Below are positions 56,301 to 64,000 of a stretch of DNA of 64,000 nt, piece after piece. The notes beneath the pieces were generated by a model that was given only the letters and a program-made list of their open reading frames with translations, was not told where the DNA came from and searched no databases. Position 1 is the stretch's first letter, and each line of letters starts with the position of its first letter. The translations under genes and the position numbers were made by a program. The stretch is from positions 301,655 through 365,654 of the forward strand of contig VCJN01003039.1 in assembly GCA_006384855.1 (NCBI GenBank), given 5' to 3'. The stretch comes from Tetraselmis striata (lineage: Eukaryota; Chlorophyta; Chlorodendrophyceae; Chlorodendrales; Chlorodendraceae).

Positions 56301-58675
56301 AGCTGCTCGAAGGCTCGTTGCTGCTCTGATCCCCACTCCCACGGCACCTTGCCAGTGAGCTTGGTCAGCGGCTTGCGCTTGACTGCAACTTGCTCGATGA
56401 ACTTACCGTAGTAGCCCACCATGCCGAGGAAGCGCCGAAGCCCCGCAACGTCAGTCGGCGGCGGCATCTTCACCACAGCCTCCACCTTGGAGTGCTGCGG
56501 GAATACGCCTTCGCCGTCGACCCAATGGCCCAAGAAAGCAATCTGCCTCACGGCCATGCGCCCCTTGCCGGGCGCCAGTCTGATGCCCGCCGTTGCGAGC
56601 CTCTGAAACACCGTCTCCAAATGCTGAAGGTGCTGCTGAAACACCTCAGCGTCGCTCATCTCGGCTGCGCCTGAAAAGACACAGATGTCATCGGCGTAAA
56701 CCGCCACGAACGGCAGATCGCCAAGGGCCTCATCCATGACACGCTGCCATGCTTGGCTGGCGTTCTTGAAGCCCATCGCCATCCGGCACCACTCATACTG
56801 CCGGTCGCTGCCCCAAAAGGCAGTCTTGTGTCGGTCCTCCTCTGCGATGGGCAGCTGATGAAACGCCGACTTGGCGTCAAACCCGCTGTACATGCGCGCG
56901 CCTGCGACCTTGCTGAGTAGCTCGTCTGTCTTGGGCATACAATACGCCCACGACTCAGTGACACTGTTCAACGGGCGAGCGTCCAAACACACCCGGATCC
57001 CGGTCCAGTTGCCGTCGTCGTCCTTCTTCGGTGGACACACTACTGGGATGCTGTAGGGAGATTGGCTCTCGCGGATCGCCCCAGCTGCCAACAGCTCCTT
57101 GCACCAGCTGTCCACGAAGTCCCACTCAGTCTTGCTCAATCGGTACTTGGGTCGCTTGATGGGCTGCGTGTTGGTCGTCGGTATCCTGAACTCCCAGTGG
57201 TTGACGGCCGGTAGGTCGCTGACGGACCACACCCACACGTCATCCCAAAAGCTGTCGCAGAGCTCCACTAGCTGTTGTTGCTGTGAAGCCTCGCACTCGC
57301 GCCCGCACCGCCAGTGTTTCTCAGGATCTTTCAGGCTGCGAACATCCTCCACGTGATCATTCATACTTGCCTGCGTGTAGCCACGATTGGCCCACGCAGC
57401 AGCGCTACTCCGTTCCGCAGTCCCGCCGCCGTCCGACACGGCGTTGGCGCCGAAAGCTCGGCGCCCCGCCCTGCTTGTCGCCGTCACCTCGCGGCGGTAG
57501 CGCGCGCTCGCGCGCACCATCACTGCCACGAACATGGCTAACACCGTGGTGTTGCCGAGACGACTCGCCTCGCCGAAGTGCATTGACGTGCCGCCCAACC
57601 AAATGAGCAGCAGCCAGCAGCATAGCGCCTGTTGACACAGCTGCTGCCATGCTCTCCCGCAGGATCTCTGCATCCTGCGTTGCTCTCGTCTCTCTCGTTC
57701 CGCGCGCTGAGCTGCCTGGGCAGCCCGAGCTGCGCGCTCCAGCTCCTCCAAGTCCCTCAGTCGCTGCTGCTCCACGAAGAGCTGCCCGACGATCCACGCT
57801 ACGCTGTGCAGACCCATGGCATTGCCTATGAGGCGCTCATGGTCCGGCAGCGATATGCCGTGAATTACGTTCGGCTCGTAACCGAAAAGCTCCTCCTTCA
57901 GGTGGACAGTGGGCCGTTCCCACTCGCCCGTGTTGATGTTGAACAACATGCCGGCCCCCTCGCCGGAATAGGCATCTGAGTCCGATCGCGCCAAGATCGT
58001 TGGCAACGCGCGTGGCTGCCCCGGTTTGTTGACGCGAACTCCGTTGGGTGGCGTCGGCAGATTGACATGCGGCCGTAGGTGCGGTGGCAGCACCTCTCGC
58101 AGCAGTCGTGGCTGCATGTCCGCCCGCCTCTCCCACGCCAACTTCAGTCTCTCCACGTCCCCCATGTTCGTCCAGAATCGTCGCACTCGGTGATGATTCG
58201 CTCCACAGCCCGCCTCATCAATCACGAGCGCTCTCCCGATGATCTTCGTGATGTATTTCTCAGACTCTTTGATGTACAGTCTCTCGTCTCCGCTCGTATC
58301 CACGTTCTCCAGCAGCCACCCCACGCCGGTGGGCTGCTTCTCCTCGAGCTTCTCGATGAACGCGGCCACGTGAAAGAGCAAACGTGACCTCCGGTCGCGC
58401 AATCCCAGCGCGTTGCGATTGGCTCTGCTCATGCCTGGGCAAGGCCATCCACACCCCACTATGTCTATGTATGGCAGGCGCCTCACGTCCTCCGTTGTGA
58501 TCGCCGTGATGTCCTGTGGAAACGAGTCCCACCCCTTGATCGCGCTAGCTGGTAGTAGATCCGGATATCTCCTACTGAGCTCCTTGAACACGCTGCCCAG
58601 CGGCCTTGCGGGCTGCCGGGTCGATGTCCGAATGCCGGTATCTGGCCACCTTCTGACCGTTGGCCAGCATGGCAT
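53372..58675 (-). CDS. Retroelement polyprotein: cytosine methyltransferase, RT, RNase H, integrase, PHD, second methyltransferase-like domain
   Basis: 1767 codons. (1) About 1-300: C5-methyltransferase, DNMT3-like: DIVGCGWPCPGMS with the catalytic Pro-Cys at 78-79, LLENVD (121-126), GANHHRVRRFWTN (158-170), LPDHERLIGNAMGLHSV (276-291). (2) About 345-390: hydrophobic linker. (3) RT with YADD near 661. (4) RNase H near 811 (FILHTDFSGAGLGAVL). (5) Integrase: zinc-binding H...C-x2-C (CPDC), then core HLDLAG near 1138, TDGGTEF and NGLAEG. (6) PHD finger about 1436-1490 (CEEC ... CEDC ... HKLCH ... CAEC). (7) About 1570-1700: DPWAGHGSTAEAL and VVTSPWF, like motifs I and IV of N4/N6 DNA methyltransferases. 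Methyltransferase homology straddles the overlap with the first frame. Confidence 0.85.
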   Translation of the reverse strand: MPCWPTVRRWPDTGIRTSTRQPARPLGSVFKELSRRYPDLLPASAIKGWDSFPQDITAITTEDVRRLPYIDIVGCGWPCPGMSRANRNALGLRDRRSRLLFHVAAFIEKLEEKQPTGVGWLLENVDTSGDERLYIKESEKYITKIIGRALVIDEAGCGANHHRVRRFWTNMGDVERLKLAWERRADMQPRLLREVLPPHLRPHVNLPTPPNGVRVNKPGQPRALPTILARSDSDAYSGEGAGMLFNINTGEWERPTVHLKEELFGYEPNVIHGISLPDHERLIGNAMGLHSVAWIVGQLFVEQQRLRDLEELERAARAAQAAQRAERERREQRRMQRSCGRAWQQLCQQALCCWLLLIWLGGTSMHFGEASRLGNTTVLAMFVAVMVRASARYRREVTATSRAGRRAFGANAVSDGGGTAERSSAAAWANRGYTQASMNDHVEDVRSLKDPEKHWRCGRECEASQQQQLVELCDSFWDDVWVWSVSDLPAVNHWEFRIPTTNTQPIKRPKYRLSKTEWDFVDSWCKELLAAGAIRESQSPYSIPVVCPPKKDDDGNWTGIRVCLDARPLNSVTESWAYCMPKTDELLSKVAGARMYSGFDAKSAFHQLPIAEEDRHKTAFWGSDRQYEWCRMAMGFKNASQAWQRVMDEALGDLPFVAVYADDICVFSGAAEMSDAEVFQQHLQHLETVFQRLATAGIRLAPGKGRMAVRQIAFLGHWVDGEGVFPQHSKVEAVVKMPPPTDVAGLRRFLGMVGYYGKFIEQVAVKRKPLTKLTGKVPWEWGSEQQRAFEQLKADLVSAPVLRNPDWGRPFILHTDFSGAGLGAVLAQEDDEGQEYVVEFASRTCQGAEPNYASYEGECLAMLYGMDKFRYYLFGRQFVVVTDHRPLEWLMNTAQLRGKLARWAMRLSEYDFVVRYRKGVHHVNADCLSRGPVEGDPTELDGRGEFSPEGTVRHAAAFWCATAQSSRQPELSAWARRRVLDTAHEGTANGDLVAVTGELTAGPRRGDPWMDAEAMAELQAGNVNMPQPYARYTWRNNILWYLHKDGTHREVPPPSERDTVIMDVHVKMGHLGRDRLRSVIAASYFWPGMVEDVARVKKACPDCDRLQHRPGGTSGRPKAASPLDMQPLPHFGMFYRWHLDLAGPFEATRSRNVWVLVMVEAASKWVELVPLRTKEAANIRQAFQERVLARFAAPGEVCTDGGTEFSGEFHELLVEHDIDHPKPLPYHPQPNGLAEGMVKTVKEALMRYVVQPGKRVVWDTFLPSIELGYRCSKQASTRYSPYELVYGRAPVFPAQARALFEESAVDFNSPEGMWELMTVRAERLALMVPTAMHNVEAAQHREVMRYRRRRAGLVAPGVQRFSPGDFVYVQQRQQDALDPRVRPAVYKVYEVNDNGVVVIQGADGDTARVRVEELARCAVPYVVLPAGFEDPNMACEECDGRVSTQRNPIIICEDCERGWHKLCHQPPVARVPRGAWRCAECSADDAALPAQWTSVALAATTISDNDDSDEEIQDPASPLQPTRAAVAARLNWGMPGAWHPATVTRTMNNLQAANDYLPAISNQVSEYAALANVISWRGRVIFDPWAGHGSTAEALRPCGATVINNDFNPVYQTEMCEDALESFVYQCARDVTATVAMTTMMTTTMTTTQPRLEAPFIVVTSPWFQLLDLALPIMASCADILFVQVPIFYIAQGPSPRMQWLRHLGDCGRLHIIAGDMQRNRTTRRSTLWLAVFRDNELRERELRAEWRHSVASIHFHTEACAGDQHH

Positions 58676-61600
58676 TCAACACGGCAACGTAGCCTCCGCC
58701 ACATGGCTCGTACAGGCTGATGCCCTCTTCGCGGGTGCTCAGCCTCGCCAGCCCGTGACGCTGCAGGCTCTGCACCTCCCGCAAAGGCGGTAGGTCTGCC
58801 GGCTCGCAGGTCTTGGACTCTTGCACGTCACGCCGTGAGGGTTCGTGGGCGGCGTGGCTGTGAGACACGTCACTGCCCCCCCCACTCTCCTCCCCCATCT
58901 CATCATCGCCGAGCTCCACCCCATGGCAGTAGCTCGCTCTCTCCACGCGCACCACAGGTTGGTGCTCGCGTACCCGCCGCTCCCACGCCGTTTGACTGAG
59001 CAGTGGCACTCTGCCGGCCGGTCGGTTGGGTGCGCGGAAAGTGCAGATCCTGGTCGCCGGGTCCGGTCGCAGCCCGAGGGCTGTGATGGTGGGTCCACCG
59101 AGCAGCAAGCCCGGTGCCTCGCCTCCATTCTCGTACACGCGCGGTGCGTGATGAGCTGCCATGATTGAGGTGACGGGGTCCCGAAGCGTGAAGACCACGC
59201 CATCCCGCAATCGTCGTTGTTGCTCGCATGAGCGCTTGCCATTGGCGAGCACCACCACCATGTCGACGTCCACCCACCCGCCAGCGCCCTTCACCACGGC
59301 CTCCGCCGCGCTTGGTTCCATCGCTGACGCGTTCATGCGGGTGTGGCTGCTCCCGCCGTCGGAAATGGTCTCGCACTGCAGCAGGGTATTGTTGGCGTGC
59401 AACTCGCACGTGATGGTGTCAAGCCGAGCCGTCTCCGGCTGCTCCTTCGCCTCAGCCCCCGTGGGCTGAAGGGCAAAAATGCCCTTGTGGGCGACTTCCG
59501 CCTGCTGCTCCAGGCAGCGTCGGGTCTCAGACCCTTTGGGCAGCCGTAGTGCTTGCTCCCTGATGATGTCTGCCTCAGTGGCACTGCGTCGATAGTCAGT
59601 GGCGGGTTCCCACTTGCCGCTGCGGCGACATACTGATGCCTCCTCAACCGCCGTGCTGGCATTGCGCTGCGCATTTGCACGCTTGCGATCTTCCTCCTCC
59701 TCGCGTTGTCTCGCGAGTTGACCTGGCCGGTAAATGGCAAAAGACCGTTCAGTCTCAGCCTCTCCGCCAGCGGTCTTCTCCTCCGCGGTAGACTTGCCGC
59801 CGCTTTGTTGGTCAGCGACCTCCTCCACCATCATCAGCGCTGCCTCGAAGGCGCGCTCCCCGCTCGAGGTCCTGGCTGAGTGAGCGTGGCTGCTGATCGG
59901 CTCGGTACTCAGGGCACCGCCGCCCCATGCTGTTGCCATGACGCTCTCCATCAGCCCGCCGCCGCTGCGCTCGAGCTGGTAAGCCTCCATCAGGCTGATG
60001 GAGACTCGCTTGCTCTCCAGAGCACGCATGACAGCATGCTTCTCCCAGCCATCCTCCACGGGCTCGTGCTTGACCAGCCGCTTGGCGATCTCCATCAGTG
60101 GCATGCGCGGCTGTCCACCGCCGTTGGCCAGTGACACAGGCACCGTGACGCTCTGAGCTGCGCTGGTAAGCTTCGCCGTCAGCTCTGTACGGCTGTGCAT
60201 TTGCTGCGCCATCTCCATCGATGGGGTGGTGAAGCCGCGAGGCAGCCTCCGCTGCCTGGCCTCACGTTCTCCGTCCTCCATGCGCACCGTGTTGACGCCA
60301 TGGCGTTGAGCCTCCGTGCTCTTACGCTGTGGGCGCAACTGGCTGGCTGCTGCCAGCCCCACCACCTCGCCCTCCTCGCTGCCGACGACTTGAGCATAGC
60401 CGTTGAGCGGCGGGTGCTTGGGTTCGTGGCCGTCTGTCGCCTGCAGGTTCGCAACGAACTTGCGCAGCTTCCCGCACTCCTCAGTTGTATGGCCCGCATC
60501 CTTGCCACACATCATGCACGACTTGCGGTCCGGCTTCTTGGGCTCCTCGCGCACTCTGATGTGCTCCCTGGGATTGGTTGCTGCCATGGCGGTCTCCGGA
60601 CGGAGATCAGGGTTGGCCTTCCAGCACCGCTTGGCAATGTGGCCCTTCTTGCCACACTCAGAGCACGTCTTGCTCCACAGAGGGCAGTCGCTCTTGTAGT
60701 GATCTTTCGACCCACAACCATAGCAACCTGCCTCATTGACGTGGCTGCCTCGCCCACCATCATCTCCATCACGGGCGTAAGCGCTCCTCTCCGTGCGCCC
60801 GCCTCCACGATCACCTCCTCCACCTCCACGTCGATGGTAGTTGCCACCCTCTCCGTGGCTGCCTCCACGACCACGGCTGTTGCTGCCGCGACCGCCACCA
60901 CGGCTGTTGTGCTCCTCGTGGTCGAAACCCCGCCTGCCGCCTCCGCTCTGGACGCGCGAGTGAGCGCGCATGTGAATGCTGCCGCGCTCCTGCTTGTCGA
61001 GCCACTCAGCCATCTCCCAGGTCCTGTCCACCTGGGTGTCCATCGTGTAGTCCACGAGTTGTTGTTGTGCGAAGTTGATGCGGGGGCTGAAACGCGTCTT
61101 GCCCCAGGCCCGCTCGATGAACTCCACGTTGACGCGCGATATCTCCACAATGCGTGTCGTCTCCTCGGTGACCAGGTTCTTGACCCTGGTGTGCGTTAGC
61201 AACAGATTGCGGAAGTCGCGCACAGTCTCACCAGGCGAGCGATGGCACTTGCTGTACCGCTCCGAATGCAGCTCGATCTGCTTGGTGATGTTGACGAGCT
61301 CCTCCCACATGCCGTCCAACAACCGGCGGTAGTAGTCGAGCCGTTCTGCGCCTTCCAGCCTCCGTACGATCCTCGAGTCCTCGTACTTGATGCCCCGGCT
61401 GATGAGTGTAGTCTCTAGCGACTCCAAGTACTTTGGCTGAATGCGGCTCCGCAGCACGTGAACCTCGTGGATCTCGTTGAACGGTCTGTTGCGGTCAAAT
61501 GCCTGTTGTTGCTCCTTCTCCATGGCACAGTCCGTAGAGTTCTTCCACGTCTCAAACGTGTGCTCTGAGGTCGCCTTCTCGTGACCCGCCCACAACCTCC

Positions 61601-61679
61601 CGTTGGAGCCCTTGCCCCTCCGCGGCTCCATCTCATCGTCGCTCATTGCGTCGTCCACAAAGTACGCGTGTCCGTACAA
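58572..61679 (-). CDS. Retroelement gag-protease frame, entering the methyltransferase
   Basis: 1035 codons, with the same frame open for some distance upstream of 61679. In order: a helical gag-like region (SRIQPKYLESLETTLISRGI, YYRRLLDGMWEELVNITKQI), a Gly/Arg/Ser-rich RNA-binding-like stretch (RGGGRGSNSRGRGG), zinc knuckles CYGCGSKDHYKSDC, CSECGKKGHIAKRC and CMMCGKDAGHTTEEC, and a retropepsin-like protease (CETISDGGSSHTRM, LLLGGPTITALGL). The end is ISLYEPCGGGYVAVLNAMLA, then RHSDIDPAARKAA, which resembles methyltransferase motif I and the strand after it. It overlaps the next frame by about 100 bp, as gag and pol frames do in this group. Confidence 0.78.
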   Translation of the reverse strand: MYGHAYFVDDAMSDDEMEPRRGKGSNGRLWAGHEKATSEHTFETWKNSTDCAMEKEQQQAFDRNRPFNEIHEVHVLRSRIQPKYLESLETTLISRGIKYEDSRIVRRLEGAERLDYYRRLLDGMWEELVNITKQIELHSERYSKCHRSPGETVRDFRNLLLTHTRVKNLVTEETTRIVEISRVNVEFIERAWGKTRFSPRINFAQQQLVDYTMDTQVDRTWEMAEWLDKQERGSIHMRAHSRVQSGGGRRGFDHEEHNSRGGGRGSNSRGRGGSHGEGGNYHRRGGGGGDRGGGRTERSAYARDGDDGGRGSHVNEAGCYGCGSKDHYKSDCPLWSKTCSECGKKGHIAKRCWKANPDLRPETAMAATNPREHIRVREEPKKPDRKSCMMCGKDAGHTTEECGKLRKFVANLQATDGHEPKHPPLNGYAQVVGSEEGEVVGLAAASQLRPQRKSTEAQRHGVNTVRMEDGEREARQRRLPRGFTTPSMEMAQQMHSRTELTAKLTSAAQSVTVPVSLANGGGQPRMPLMEIAKRLVKHEPVEDGWEKHAVMRALESKRVSISLMEAYQLERSGGGLMESVMATAWGGGALSTEPISSHAHSARTSSGERAFEAALMMVEEVADQQSGGKSTAEEKTAGGEAETERSFAIYRPGQLARQREEEEDRKRANAQRNASTAVEEASVCRRSGKWEPATDYRRSATEADIIREQALRLPKGSETRRCLEQQAEVAHKGIFALQPTGAEAKEQPETARLDTITCELHANNTLLQCETISDGGSSHTRMNASAMEPSAAEAVVKGAGGWVDVDMVVVLANGKRSCEQQRRLRDGVVFTLRDPVTSIMAAHHAPRVYENGGEAPGLLLGGPTITALGLRPDPATRICTFRAPNRPAGRVPLLSQTAWERRVREHQPVVRVERASYCHGVELGDDEMGEESGGGSDVSHSHAAHEPSRRDVQESKTCEPADLPPLREVQSLQRHGLARLSTREEGISLYEPCGGGYVAVLNAMLANGQKVARYRHSDIDPAARKAAGQRVQGAQ

Positions 61680-62834
61680 AGTGTCTCGCCTAGGGTTGCG
61701 TGTTGGCAGCGGGGAAAAGTAGAGCTCGTCCTCGTCGTCTCCGCTGTCCTCTACTTCGCTGCTGCTGTATGCGTACGCGTTCTCGTGATCGCGCTCCTCA
61801 ACCCTCCTGGTTGGATGCGTCTACGTCGTTCAGCAGCCCCTTCACGATCTCCTCGATCAGCTGGTCTTCCTCCAGCTCGTCCAGTGCTGCCCACAGGTCG
61901 CCCAGGGCAAAGCCGCCCTCTGCGCTTTCCAGCGCGTCCACTGGCTGTCGCCCACGCCGGGGCCCTCAAGCTCAGAAGTGGGGCTGCGTCCACGCGGCCT
62001 CAGAAATCTGAGGGCCGCTGCCGCGTCGCCTCGCCGGTGTTGGCGCACACTCGTCTCAAGCCGATACACGAACAGTTCCAACGTCCGGTATAACTCAGTG
62101 CCGATGAACCTCAGATCCACACCACCGCCACGAAGAGGTTGGCACCGAGCTGAGCCACGCACCCGCCAGCCGTCACCCTCGCCGGGGCCCTCAGGCGGCG
62201 ATGCCGCTCCCTCCAAGTGCACTCCGGCACTGACACACGACTGTGAAGCCGGCGCCCTCCCACTCCCGGGCTCACGCCCTGCCTCCCTCCTACCACCTGT
62301 CGTCGTTGAACCGTTGAACTGGAGCAGGTCGTTGAACTGGAGCAGGCCAAAAGAACCGGAGCAGGCCAAAAGAACCGGAGCAGGCCAATTGGTACCCAAA
62401 GGAACACGCCGCTCTCTCACCTCCCGCGGGATGGTGAAAGAGCGTCGGCACTCCGTGGCTCTCACTCAGAGGCCGCGCTTGGTGAAAGAGCCACTCAGCA
62501 ACACACTTAGCTTGGCGTTAGTGCCCTTCGCCCACTCAATGCCCCGTGGTTCACGGCTCGCTCAGGCACAAACACAAAGTGTCCCCAGAGGTGGCAAACC
62601 CTTTGCCTCTCGCTCGTCACCAAACCCAAAAGGAAACTCGAACCACTCCACACCTCGTCACCTCACTAGTCCGAGGGCCTTCCTGGCCCACCCTCTAGTG
62701 GGTTTTGTCCCCTCACCCTTCGAGTCTTATGTACTCTTACGAGCAGTTCCCATATAGGTTTGTCTCCAACACCCCTTAGACCTTTCCTCACCTCTAGCAC
62801 TCACTCTCACCCACGAGAGCTCTTCCCCCTTGTC
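61680..62834 (-). other. Leader region of the methyltransferase retroelement
   Basis: Between A1 and the first long frame. It holds coding-like pieces (for example LDELEEDQLIEEIVKGLLND near 61810-61880) and a GAACCGGAGCAGGCCAAAA repeat at about 62318-62392. Directly after A1 I see no TGG-type primer site of the usual LTR-element kind. Confidence 0.5.
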
Positions 62835-63806
62835 TGAACGCGAACCTAAGTCACTACAGGCACCTCTCAGACGCCTATAGGGCTTTAGTTCAGACCAGCG
62901 TTGCTGGTCTTGCCCGTACTCAGGGGGGTGAATGCCAGTGGCAATGAAGCCTCTCACCACAGGTCACTGCCACGCCGTGCAGTACTTTATGCAGTGCTGG
63001 TCGCGGCTATCAACCGTTCCTACAGTACTTTACGTCGGTACCGGGTCGAATGGTGACAACCCAGCACCACCAGCAGCGCGCGCGCACGATGCAGCGGGCA
63101 GCACGCGTGCGACCGTACGACAAGCACGCAGGCTACCGTGATTACCTTTGGCCCTCGTTCCTCAAGCCGATCTCCGTCTCTTACACCGTCTCCGTCCCGT
63201 ACACAGGCTCTTGCCTATGCCTGTCATAGGCAAACACAGGCACACACAGGCACACACAGGCACACACAGGCAAGACAAGGGGGAAGAGGGACCGCTAGAA
63301 GGCGGAGGCCCTCTATAAGCACGCGATCGCGGCCATGGCAAGGCAGCCGCACGTCACGCGAAGTGCTAATAGCACGCGCGCCGTGCGCGCACCGCGCGCC
63401 AGACGCATTACGCACTGCCCTTGTCTAATTGTACTCATCAAGTCCTATACTACTACTCGGCTGCGGCTACAGTGAGTCTTGCGCCTTGTACCAGCAGCAG
63501 TACAGTACTTCGTCTTCTGCAGGTAGTCCACCTTAGGGGTCCCTGTTAGAGGTCCCGATTAGAGGTGCTATCTGCGTTCCCTTAGAAGTCCCGCCTAGGT
63601 GTGCTTGGGCGGGTCTCTGATCTCCGGTATGTATGTCTCCTTGCGCCTCGCTCAGGGCTATGGCCAGGGTATGGAACCCTAACCAATCAGGTGCCCTGCC
63701 TGTGGTCTCAACCGGGTATGGAACCCTAGCTTTAACCCTAGCCGGCCCGGAAGGGCTTGGCTGTCCCGTTCTTCACGCGCACGCGGATATGACGGATGCT
63801 GCGGCA
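62835..63806 (-). repeat. A1 repeat (LTR-like), 5' end of the element
   Basis: 972 bp starting TG and ending CA, pairing with A2. It includes CACACACAGG-type tandem units at about 63238-63270 and ends exactly at the hAT sequence that resumes with TTCCTCGATTCG. Confidence 0.9.
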
Positions 63807-64000
63807 TTCCTCGATTCGTCGCTGCCTCTGCCCTCTCGGGCGAAACTGACATCGCCGCTACTGCCGGAGCTGAAAAAAGAGGCCAGCAACCGGCTGAAAG
63901 GCCTACAAAAACGTGTGCGTGGAGTGGCTCTCACTTTTGACTTGTGGATGTCCCGCAAAACGGAAGATAATCACTTTTGACTTGTGGATGTCCCGCAAAA
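63807..64000 (+). pseudogene. hAT transposase, continuation after the insertion
   Basis: Reads FLDSSLPLPSRAK, LLPELKKEASNRLKGLQKRV and GVALTFDLWMSRKTEDN. The last block is the hAT catalytic-domain start (T.D.W.S). It follows NPIFKAFIWFL at 52201 in the usual hAT order. The final 70 bases contain a direct duplication that breaks the frame. Confidence 0.75.
63931..64000 (+). repeat. 30-bp direct duplication at the window end
   Basis: TCACTTTTGACTTGTGGATG and the next 10 bases (63931-63960) recur identically at 63971-64000, separated by 10 bases. It may be real or an assembly artefact. Confidence 0.85.

Larger units (their letters stand above)
52202..63806 (-). mobile_element. Integrase-type retroelement carrying DNA methyltransferase domains, split direct repeats
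   Basis: An 11.6-kb element on the minus strand inside a hAT gene. TTCC occurs on both sides (52198-52201 and 63807-63810), or TTCCT if the left end is set one base later. Order from its 5' end: A1 (63806-62835), leader, a first long frame with gag, zinc knuckles and protease, a second long frame with methyltransferase, RT, RNase H, integrase, PHD finger and a second methyltransferase-like domain, then B1 (53321-53251), A2 (53248-52285) and B2 (52270-52202). A1 and A2 differ by about three substitutions and two small indels, so it is young. Both frames are long and the ends are present. It looks nearly whole, with perhaps one or two breaks. Confidence 0.85.

Noticed and set aside
54284-61199. 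Plus-strand frames of up to 343 codons across the retroelement
   Set aside because: They are antisense shadows of the two long retroelement frames; composition is explained by the opposite strand.
62835-63806. Ordinary LTR pair explaining all terminal repeats
   Set aside because: A1 and A2 alone would fit, but the B copies on both sides of A2, with the target duplication outside B2, are not explained by simple LTRs.

Overview
The window looks like nuclear DNA of a volvocine-type green alga (Chlorophyta, Chlamydomonadales). The reasons are GC-rich, intron-dense genes with GTGAG/GTAAG donors and CAG acceptors, a TGTAA polyadenylation signal behind one gene, very many long poly-C/poly-G tracts, and a mix of hAT, KDZ-like, piggyBac-like, tyrosine-recombinase and Ty3/gypsy-type element remnants. 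Nothing looks bacterial or organellar. No rRNA gene, true tRNA gene or CRISPR array was found.

Layout. 1-25 kb is gene-poor and repeat-rich: a ~371-bp satellite (2.3-4.3 kb), smaller tandem arrays, a piggyBac-like C-terminus (5.1-5.7 kb), a decayed transposase-like gene with a zinc finger and a Tudor-like domain (6.8-8.7 kb, minus), several unrecognised decayed coding stretches, a TIR element (18.8-19.5 kb), a KDZ-like fragment (20.0-20.5 kb) and tRNA-derived SINEs. A 21-bp perfect inverted repeat at 642 and 9334 may mark the ends of an 8.7-kb element.

25-38 kb holds the only two convincing host genes. Gene A (25091-29908, plus, seven exons, 1017 aa) starts with one EF-hand, then a single membrane span, a coiled coil and a large unrecognised ectodomain. 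Gene B (38213-34496, minus, twelve exons, 709 aa) is a nuclear-type J-domain protein with GPALPP motifs and a DUF3752-like C-terminus. Both exon chains stay in frame at every junction I could read. A short dispersed repeat sits in an intron of each gene.

39-46.5 kb is a young Ty3/gypsy chromovirus (two 522-bp LTRs differing at about two sites, TSD GTCTG) inserted in a tyrosine-recombinase fossil. Its leader region encodes a Nudix-like domain. 46.5-51 kb holds hairpins, unrecognised GC-rich frames and a striking array of ~20-bp palindromes spaced about 31 bp apart.

51-64 kb is a decayed hAT transposase interrupted by an 11.6-kb retroelement (52202-63806, minus). That element is the most unusual object here. 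Besides gag, protease, RT, RNase H and a DDE integrase it encodes a DNMT3-like cytosine methyltransferase, a PHD finger and a second DNA-methyltransferase-like domain. Its ends are arranged as split direct repeats (A1 ... B1-A2-B2), an order known from DIRS/Ngaro elements rather than from integrase-bearing LTR elements. Retroviral-type elements are described here only as fossils.
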